Positions 48,401 to 57,400 of a stretch of DNA of 64,000 nt are shown here, piece by piece. The notes below the pieces were generated by a model. It was not told where the DNA came from. It made no database searches and saw only the letters and a program-made list of their open reading frames with translations. The DNA comes from Caprimulgus europaeus (lineage: Eukaryota; Chordata; Aves; Caprimulgiformes; Caprimulgidae). The stretch covers positions 126,184,523 to 126,248,522 of the forward strand of contig OU015523.1 in the NCBI GenBank assembly GCA_907165065.1. Direction: 5' to 3'. How positions within the stretch are numbered: the first letter of the stretch is position 1; the number at the start of each line of letters is the position of its first letter. Both the position numbers and the translations under genes were made by a program.

Positions 48401-51400
48401 AATGTGGTGGGCATCAGGGGAGATCCTGACAACTGGTGGAAGGAAAATATCGATCCCACCTTCAGAAAGGGACAAAAGATTGATCTGAGGACCTACACTC
48501 CTGTCAGCCACACTTTGGTCCCTGGAGAATCATGGAGTGAGTCCTCTGGGAGCGTGTTTCTGACCACATGGAGGAGCCTGGGAGGGGAGCAGCCAGCACG
48601 GACTGACCGTCCTGTCTGCTCTCTGCGATGCAATGAGGGGTTATGTGGCTGAGTGGATGACAACTGCCTTGACTTTACAAAGGATTTTGACTCCTTCTTC
48701 CACAATCCTCATATCTAAGGCAGGAAGTTATGGTTGGGAGAGCTGGACAAGCAGGTGGGTCAAAGACAGGCTGGAGGGTTGGGCTTGCTCAGCCTTCAGG
48801 AGAGAAGGCTGCAGACCTAACAGTAAGCTGCCAACTCTGATGGGGAGGTTATCAAGGGAACAGAGCCAGGCTCTTCACAGTGGTGCATGGCAGGAGAACA
48901 GGAGACCACAGGCATCAGCTGAAATCAGAACTTCAGGCTGGATACAGGGGAAAGTTTTTTCCCTGTTGAGGACTGTCCAGTATTGGAGCAGGTTGCCAAG
49001 AGGTTGTGCAACCTCCATCCTTGGAGGTTTTCAAGGTGCTACCAGATGAGGCTGTGAGCAGTCTGGTCTGACCCCAGAGCTGCCCCTGCTTCGTGCAGGA
49101 GGTTGGACCAAAGACCTCCCAAGGTCTCTCCAGTCTGAATTACTCTGTGACTCAGTGACCCAGCTGTTGCCCCCTTTCCCCAGCACAGGCTGTTGGACAG
49201 CAGTGAAGCAGCTTATTCTGCTGTCCAGAACTTGGCTCTGCTGTGCTGGAGCTTCTCTTTGGCCCCTGGTCCAGCACTCAGCGTAGCTCTGTGCTGTAGG
49301 GCCCTTTATCTTGAACGCTGTAGGATGGATATTGCTGCTGCTGGGCAGCTGACACAGGAGAAGGCTGTGCTGCCATTCAGCATGGCCTGGACAGGCTGGA
49401 GAGCTGCGCTGGAAGGAACAAAAAAGTTCAACAAAGGCAAGTGTGGAGTCCCTCACCTGGGGAGGAATGACCCCAGGCACCACGACAGGCTGGGGGGTGA
49501 CCTGCTGGAAAGCAGCGCTGCAGAGAAGGAGCTGGGAGTGCTGGTGGGCAGCAGGCTAACCATGAGCCAGCAGTGTGCCCTCATGGCCAAGAAGGGTGTA
49601 TTGAGAAGAGCGTGGGCAGCAGGCTGATGGAGGTTCTCCTCCCTCTCCACTGTGCCCCAGTGAGGCCACATCTGGAGTCTCGTGTCCAGTTCTGGGCTCC
49701 TCACTTCAAGAATGACCAGGAACTAGTGGAGAGAGTCCAGTGGGTAACACTGGATAACACCAAATTGGAAGGAGTGGCTGCTACAGCAGAGGGCTGTGCT
49801 GCCATCCAGAGGGACCTTGACAGGCTGGAGAAATGGACTGACAGGAACTTCATCAAGTTCAGAGGGGAAGTGCAAAGTCCTGCACCTGGGGAGGAACAGC
49901 CCCGTGCAAGAACATGTGCTGGGGACAGCCAGCTGGAAAGCAGCTCAGCAGAGAAGGACCTGGGGGTCCTGGTGGACACCAAGTTGAAGATGAGGCAGCA
50001 ATGGGCCCTTGCTGCAAAGAAGGGGATGGTGTCCTGGGCTGCAGCAGGAGGAGTGTGGCCAGCAGGTCAAGGGAGGTGATCTCTCCCCTCTACTCAGCAC
50101 TGGTGAGGCCACAGCTGGAGTGCTGGGTCCAGTGCTGGGCTCCCCAGTACAGGAGAGAGATGGGCAGACTGGAGAGAGTCCAGTGAAGGGCTGTGAAGAT
50201 GATGAAGGGGCTGGAGCATCTCTCCTGTGAGGAAAGACTGACAGAGCTGGGATTGTTCAGCCTGGAGAAGAGGAGGCTCGTGGGGGATATCATCCATCCA
50301 TGACAAAGGACACCAAGAGGACAGAGCCCAGCTCTTCCCAGTGGTCCCCAGAGCCAGGACCAGAGGCAATGGGCACAAACTGAAACACAAGAGGTTCCCT
50401 CTGAACATCAGGAAACATTTTTCACTGTGAGGGTGACCGAGCACTGGCACAGATTGCCAGGGAGGTTGGTGAGTCCAACCGTACCTGTCCACTACTAAAC
50501 CACATCTCTGAGTCTCCATGACTGGAGGTACTGAAAAGCCATCTGGACACAGTCCTGGGCAACCAACTCTGGATGGCCCTGCTTGAGCAGGGGGTGTTGT
50601 ACTAGATTATCTCAAGAGGCCCCTTCCAAGCTCAACTGTTCTGTGACCTCCAGCTAAAGGCCCTCCTGAGCCTCCCAGTTCCCCATTCAGCTCCAGTCCT
50701 TCTGAGAGAGCTGATCAGCTCCACCAGCGCCGAGAGCATCGTGGAGCAGCATTTGCCAGCTGCCCCTTCTTCCCTGCAGGCTTTGTGAGAAGACTTTGCC
50801 TGTGTCCCCTGCAGCTGGGCAGAAGAGCACCTCATGGGAGTGCTGAGGCCAAAGCAGAGCAGCAGATGACAAAGAAGAGCAGCAAAATGGCTCAGAGCAC
50901 CGATCTTGGGGAGCTGTGAGTGCTGTGAGGGGAGGAGGGCAGGGGCAGGGCAGGTGTGCCTCTCCCCACTGCATGGAGAATTGGGAGGACAAAGATGAGC
51001 GCTGAGGCCTTGTTATTTCATGCCCTCCTCCTAGTCCCCAGCAAGACAAGAGGGAAGAGTGGAGCCGAGGCACCCCAAAGCTCTTGTATTCCCCCAAGTT
51101 GGGGAGGGATGGAGAAGCACAACCCCACATTGGGGTCCTCAGCTACATCACCTGCAAGAGTCAAGGTTTCTCCTTCTCACAGACCCATCTAGAGGGCAAC
51201 ACCAGAGCCCCTCAAACACAGCCATCCCCTGCCTTCTCAGCCCTACTGCTGACCCCTGTGCCCCCCTACACAGTCCGCAGCGCTGGACAGGGATGGAGCG
51301 CTTCTCAGCAGCTTGGGCCCCTGTTCCCTGGCTGTCCTCCCCATCTCCAGCGAGCACAGTCAGCAGGCAGGGAGCTCATCTGGAGCCCTGCCCTGGCTGG

Positions 51401-54400
51401 ATCTCTGCTACGCACATGTTACGCTGTGGCTTTGGCAAACATCTGGCTCTGGGCTCCCGCCCCTCGGAGTGACGGCTCTTGGTGGGAGAGGAGGGGAGGC
51501 TGGCGCCAGTGTGGTCAGCGATCCCACGCACGGCTCCCTTTGCCTGAGTGTGTGCCAGGCCTCCTGCCCTCCCCAGCCCTGGCACAGCTGCTGACCAGCT
51601 AAAAGCAGCCAGGGAGCGGCCACAGCTGCTATTTCAGGAGCCGTCTCTGGCTCCCGGGCTGTGTCTCAGCCTCCAGCACGCTCAGGCCTCAGGGGAGGCA
51701 GCGGGGTCAGGGTCTGGCCCCAGAGACTGTCCGGCACACGTGGCCGAGGCGAGGGTCAGAGCCCGAGGCTGCCGGGAGCCCTCCGCACAGCTGCAGGCAC
51801 CGCTGGCTCCACTCCTGGAGTCCCCGTCCCTGGGGGGATTGAAGAGTCGTGCAGGCACAGTGCTGAGGGACATGGGTCAGTGGGGACTGGGCAGTGCTGG
51901 GTTCATGGTGGGACTGCATGAGCTCAAAGGGCTTTTCCAATCCAGGCAGTTCTGGGATTCTACAGGATCGTGGAGAGTGAGGCTGGGCACCAGGAGCCTC
52001 TCTGGGAGCCCGGGTGCCTCTGAGCACGGGGGCAGAGTGAGACACAAAGAACGAGGAGCAGGGCTCACACGTGGGCACCCAGATGTGCTCTGTGGCAGAG
52101 CAGCCTGGAGGTGAAATGGGAGCTGCAGGGCACTGAGAGCCCCAGCAAGGGGTCAGGACTTTGGGAGCTCAGCAGGGCAGGGAAGCTGGACCTCTGCAGA
52201 GGAAGAGTGCTCAAGGTGGGGGGCTTGAGTGGGGCAGCAACAGTGCGGGGTGGGAAGTGATAAGGTCTGGCCACAGCCTTCTGTAGGGCACTGATCATAG
52301 AATTGTTTGGTTGGGAAAGACCTTTGAGATCATCGAGTCCAACCCTACCTGTCCACTACTAAACCAGATCTCTGAGCACCTCCTCTGCCCGGCTTTTAAA
52401 TCCCTCCAGGGATGGTGACTCCACCACTGCCCTGGGCAGCCTGTTCCAACACTTGACAACACTTTCAGTGAAGAAATTTTTTCCTAATATTCAATCTGAA
52501 TCTCCCCTGGTGTAATTTGAGGCCATTTCCTCTTGTCCTGTCACTAGTTACTTGGGAGAAGAGACAAATGCCCATCTCCCTACACCCTCCTTGCAGGGAC
52601 TTGGACAGAGCCAGAAGGTCTCCCCTCAGCCTCCTTTTCTCCAGGCTCAGCACCCCCAGGTCCCTCAGCCGGGAACTCAGCACACTTGTGCTCCAGACCC
52701 TTCCCCAGCTCCGCTGCCCTTCTCTGGACACCCTCCAGCACCTCCAGGTCCTTCTTGGAGTCAGTGGCCCAAAAGCAGGCACAGCATTTGAGGTGCGGCC
52801 TCACCAGTGCTGAGTACAGGGCAAGGATGACTTCCCTGGTCCAAGAAGGCCTCCAAAGCAAGGTGTTGGGCTGGGTTTTGGCTGTGCAGAGCTCAGATCT
52901 ACACAGCGAGATGGGATATGGATGGGCAAGACGTGCAGGTGAGCCTGGGGCTCAGGGCAGCATGAGATGGAGCACGGCAAGAGGGTGACCCTGGGGAACG
53001 CCGCAGGGAAGAGGATGGGGAAGAGGATGGAGTGTCCCAAGGGCCACGCAGGCGAGGAGAGCGGTGGGGACAAACCAGCGAGGGTCCCTGGGGGCAAACC
53101 AGCGAGGGTCCCTGGGGGGAACAGGCTGCAGCACCAACCAAGAGGTGTGGAGAGAACAAGAGGGAGCAGAGATGGAGGGACGAAGGCGGGCGACACGCTG
53201 CTGGGCTGGGGCTCCAGGAGGGGAGGCACAGGGACCAGTGCTTTGGTGGGGGGCAGCGTGCACAGGTGTGGGGGGACACGGAGGAGGGAGGGTGTGAGGA
53301 AGGGGAGTTCTAAGGGCCTGGGGCTTAAGCAGAGGTGCGGGAAAAGGGGGAGCTGTGAGGGGGCTGGGGATCCCGTGGAGGAAGGAGGGAGCTGTGCGAG
53401 GGGGCTGAGGGGAGGAGCGGAGCACGGGGGAAGAGGAGCGCGAGAGGGGCTGGGGCCTCTCGGCTGCAGTGGAAAAGCTGCTGCAGCTCCAGGGGAAATG
53501 CTACTTGAATTAATCATGGCGCTGGCTGCTGTGCCAAGCCCAGGAGGAGGCTGCTGGCAGCGCAAGGAAATAACTTTCACAGGAATTTGGAACAAATGCA
53601 GCTCTTCTGGCGGTAACAACAGCGCTCACCTCCCCCACAACCTCCCCATGTACCAGCATCTCCCCCCTGTCCCCAATCCTTCTGTACCCCCAGACTCTCC
53701 CACATGACAACCCACTCCCCCAGAAGCACGATGCACCCCCTTCCCTCACACTGCTCCCCAGCAAGCTCACAGGCCCCATCTTGCCTCAGGAAGCTTGCCT
53801 TCTTGTTTCTGAGGAGGGGGAGACCTGTTTTATGTCATGCAAAGGTCTGAAAATAGGTTAATTCTGAATCCCTTGTCCCAAGAAAGCGAATGCACGTGGT
53901 CATGTCCCCCCCACCTCCGGCCACTCTCTCTGGCAGTGACACCGGTGAGCGTTAGTCCTCTTGCTGTTCCAGTCCCCACGCAAGGCCACTCCCCGTGTCC
54001 TCTCACAGCTGCCCCTTCAGCAGCACGACCGGTGCATCAGGATTATCCATCAAGACTCTCTTTCAGTAACAGTATAAGTGGCCTGGTCTCGCCTACAGCA
54101 CTTCATGCAGGTCTTCCTATCTGGGGCACAGCCCAAGAGGCTGCCCCGGTGCTGAGCATGCAGCACAGCGAGCCCCACGTACCACAAATCAGCACTCAAA
54201 CCTCAAAACTCATCAGACACGTCCTCAAAACTGCAAGATAAGACTATACATTAGGTGTGTTGCTCATTAGCTTTTCGTTTCTGATGTCCTTGTTCCCCAA
54301 CAATTGTGTGTATGAATGCAAAGGAAATATATACACCCTGGTTCCAAAAATCATTAATATTGGATCCATGCAAAAATTGATAATCCACCACCTCATCTCA

Positions 54401-57400
54401 TTCACATTTCTGTCAGATCAGCCTGTGCTCACAACATGGGGTGTACTCAGCTCTCCGTGCTTTGCGCTGGCTGCCAGAGGACAGACAATACTTGATTTAG
54501 CATGAAGAGTTAGCAAGGCCCAGAAAGACAATATCTGACCATGCATGCAGCTTGCTGGTACAAAGTCAAATGCTTAAAACAAATTTAAGCCAGCAGGGTG
54601 AATTTATACCAGAACAGTGCTTCACGTCATGTTACCACAGCATTTGAATGCAGTCTGGTGAGCCCTAAAGCTTCTGTATGATCAACTCATGGCCACAGAG
54701 AGAAGCAGAGACAACCAGTCAGTGACTGTCCCGTGCTCTTTTCTGCTGGTGTCGTGTTCACCGATTCCCTGGGCTCCTTCTCCACTGGTGTTTCTTTCCC
54801 ATCTCAGAACTGAACTGTGAGTTTGCTGTTTCCTTTGCTTAATGCTCCTTCAGAGTCTGCTACTGTGGGACCTGGCTCATGATAAATATGAGTAATAAAT
54901 AAAGAAGATGTTACGAGATCCTCTTTCTTTCTCAGGAGCTCAGGCCAGCAACCTGCTCTGCTCGTCTCCTGTTCACACACGGAACACAAAGACCGACCTG
55001 GCAGAGAGGATGGGGGGTGCAAGGGAGACCTGCAGCCGTTCTTCAAGTCTCTCCTGGTCGCTCACATGGAGTCCCCACTTCCCCATCCTTCTGTCCTGCC
55101 CTCAGAGAGCAGACATCACCCTCTGAAAATAGCCCTGCTCCTCCCAGGGATTTTTTGCTTAGAAACATGGCAGAACGGATGGAGAACCAAACTCATTCAG
55201 TTCTGTGCTGACCTTGGAGGCTGTCTTGTGTCCTGCACATCACACTGGCAGGGCCTGCCCGTGGCCTAAGCTCTCATGACCACGGTGCAGGTCTGGACCA
55301 GATCCAGACATTGACAGAGACCCTTGAACCTCCCAAGGCAGGATGAGCCCTGATGCGTAGAAGCCACGGACAGATGGAGCCAAGCAGGAGCAATTACACG
55401 GGGGGCTGTGGGGCAGCACACCTGACATGGGTGACCCCATGGGACACGGCGCTCGGGAGCCCTCCTGTTTGGGGCAGCAGGGTGCCATGGCCGAGGGGTG
55501 GCCACAGCGGGCAGCTGTGCTCCGAGACCCGGGCTCCTTGCCCCGGCTCTACCCAGCTCCCCGACCTGGCTCGCTCCCGCTGCGGCCCGTTGCCGAGCCG
55601 GCGGCCTGGCCAGCCTCCTTTCCCATCCTCTCACGTTTCCCGGCTCAGAGGAAGCAGCAGCAGATGTGTGAGCTGTTTGCTTTGTGCCGAGGCCACGCGG
55701 GAGTTACCTGCGCTCAGCCCAGACGCGCCGTTTCCAAACGAAACACCGGGGCTGAGCCAAGACCCTCGAAACCTGGCCAAGCTCTCCGAGCCGCTGCGGC
55801 CGCCGGGCCAGCGCCTTCCCCTGCGCAGCGTGGAGCTGGGGCGGCCCCTGCTCCGCACCGGCCTCACCGCGGCCGGGCACCCACGCTCCGGACCAGCCTC
55901 TCTGTGCCATCCCCGCGGCCTCGCGCCGCCCCAGCTCCTCCCAGGCCCCGCTCTCGCTCCTGCCCGTCCCCGCGCTCAGCCAGGTCCCAGCCGCCATCTC
56001 CGATTGCATTTCCAGAACGCCTTCCCCGCGACGAGCGGCGCTGGGCAGGACGGCACGGGGAGAGAGGGGGGCTCCCCTCAGGGGCTGCCGCAGCCGAGAC
56101 CCCTGCACATGCCTGGGGCCTCCGTGCTCACCCATGGCTCCTCCAATCTGACCCTGCCTGTCCCCAGCCCTGGTCCTGTCCCTGTCCCCATCCCCACCCA
56201 CCTGGGACAGTGTAGAGTGTTGCCCTACACAGATCAACTCCAAATCGTCCCCCTACCCAAATCTTCCTCCTCATCTCCCACCCACTTCTGCCCAGACTTC
56301 CCCCCCACAGTCCCACCCTGGCCCATCCTCTACCCCCTCTAGATCTGCCCTACCCTAAACTTGCCCCTGCCCCACATCCCTTCTCTATTCTACACCTGGC
56401 CCTTGCTCCCACCCAATTCCTCCTTCCCCCCACACTCCCGCCCTCTGAACCCTGCACTCTCCCACCCCACAAGCTCCTTTCCAGCACTCCCATCCCATGC
56501 CATGAGTCCCCTGCATTCACACCCCCCCCATGCCCCACAGCACATTCACAGACTGCTTTTTCTTGCCAGCTCCACTTCCTCCTCCAGGTCCATCTAGAGG
56601 CCCTTTTTCCCTAGCCAGGTCTCAGGACCTCCTCCTGCCTTGTCTCATGAGCCCCAGAATTCCTGCTCCCCCTTGCCCTCTCCCCCTGGCCCCATGGGCA
56701 CTGCTCGCCACCTGGCCCCAGCACCCCTCACGGCCCCAGCACCCCTCACGGCCCCAGCCAGACACCCCAGCACCGCACGACTCCTGGAGAAGTGCCCCAA
56801 ATGTCACAGAGGTGCTTGTCCTGACAGACACTCTGGGTGCTGCCTCGGCTGGCAGTGCCTCGCTGCATTACCACACCAGTTCCCCACCACCAGCCCCAGT
56901 CCCCTTGTGTCCCCACCCTGCCTCACACGGGCTGCATCGCCTGTCTCCAGTGCCTGAGCTGCGACTGAAACAGCAAACGCAGGGAACACAAAATATACAA
57001 AATACAAAAGGCATCACTGTCACACCTTGGGCTCCAGAGAACCTGTCAGAGGAGCAGCACCTCTCCTGGCCTCACCTGCGACCTCTCGCTCCACCAAAAG
57101 GCTGATGCAGCACCTGTGTGTCTGCTCAAATCCCACAGGTGCTGTTTCCAAGGTAAAATAACAATACCAGTTGTGCATAATTAATGCTCATGTTCACAAC
57201 CAGCCTTGCAAACACTGATGAACTTAGGCTAATGACCTCACTGGGGGAGAGAGAAGTTAGCAGCTTGGTGACAAGCAGCTTCCTAGAGGTCTAACTGGTG
57301 TTCCTGAGCACCATTTTGAGTGTCGTGACCTGCAAGGCATCTCCACACTCGTGCAAGCAAGGCTCCAGTCTTAGCTGAGGTCAACACCGTGCTCTGCACA

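Noticed and set aside
52801-53619. 272-residue minus-strand Pro/Ser-rich ORF in intron 2
   Set aside because: Low-complexity frame of a G-rich block plus CR1 sequence, without splice or conservation evidence.
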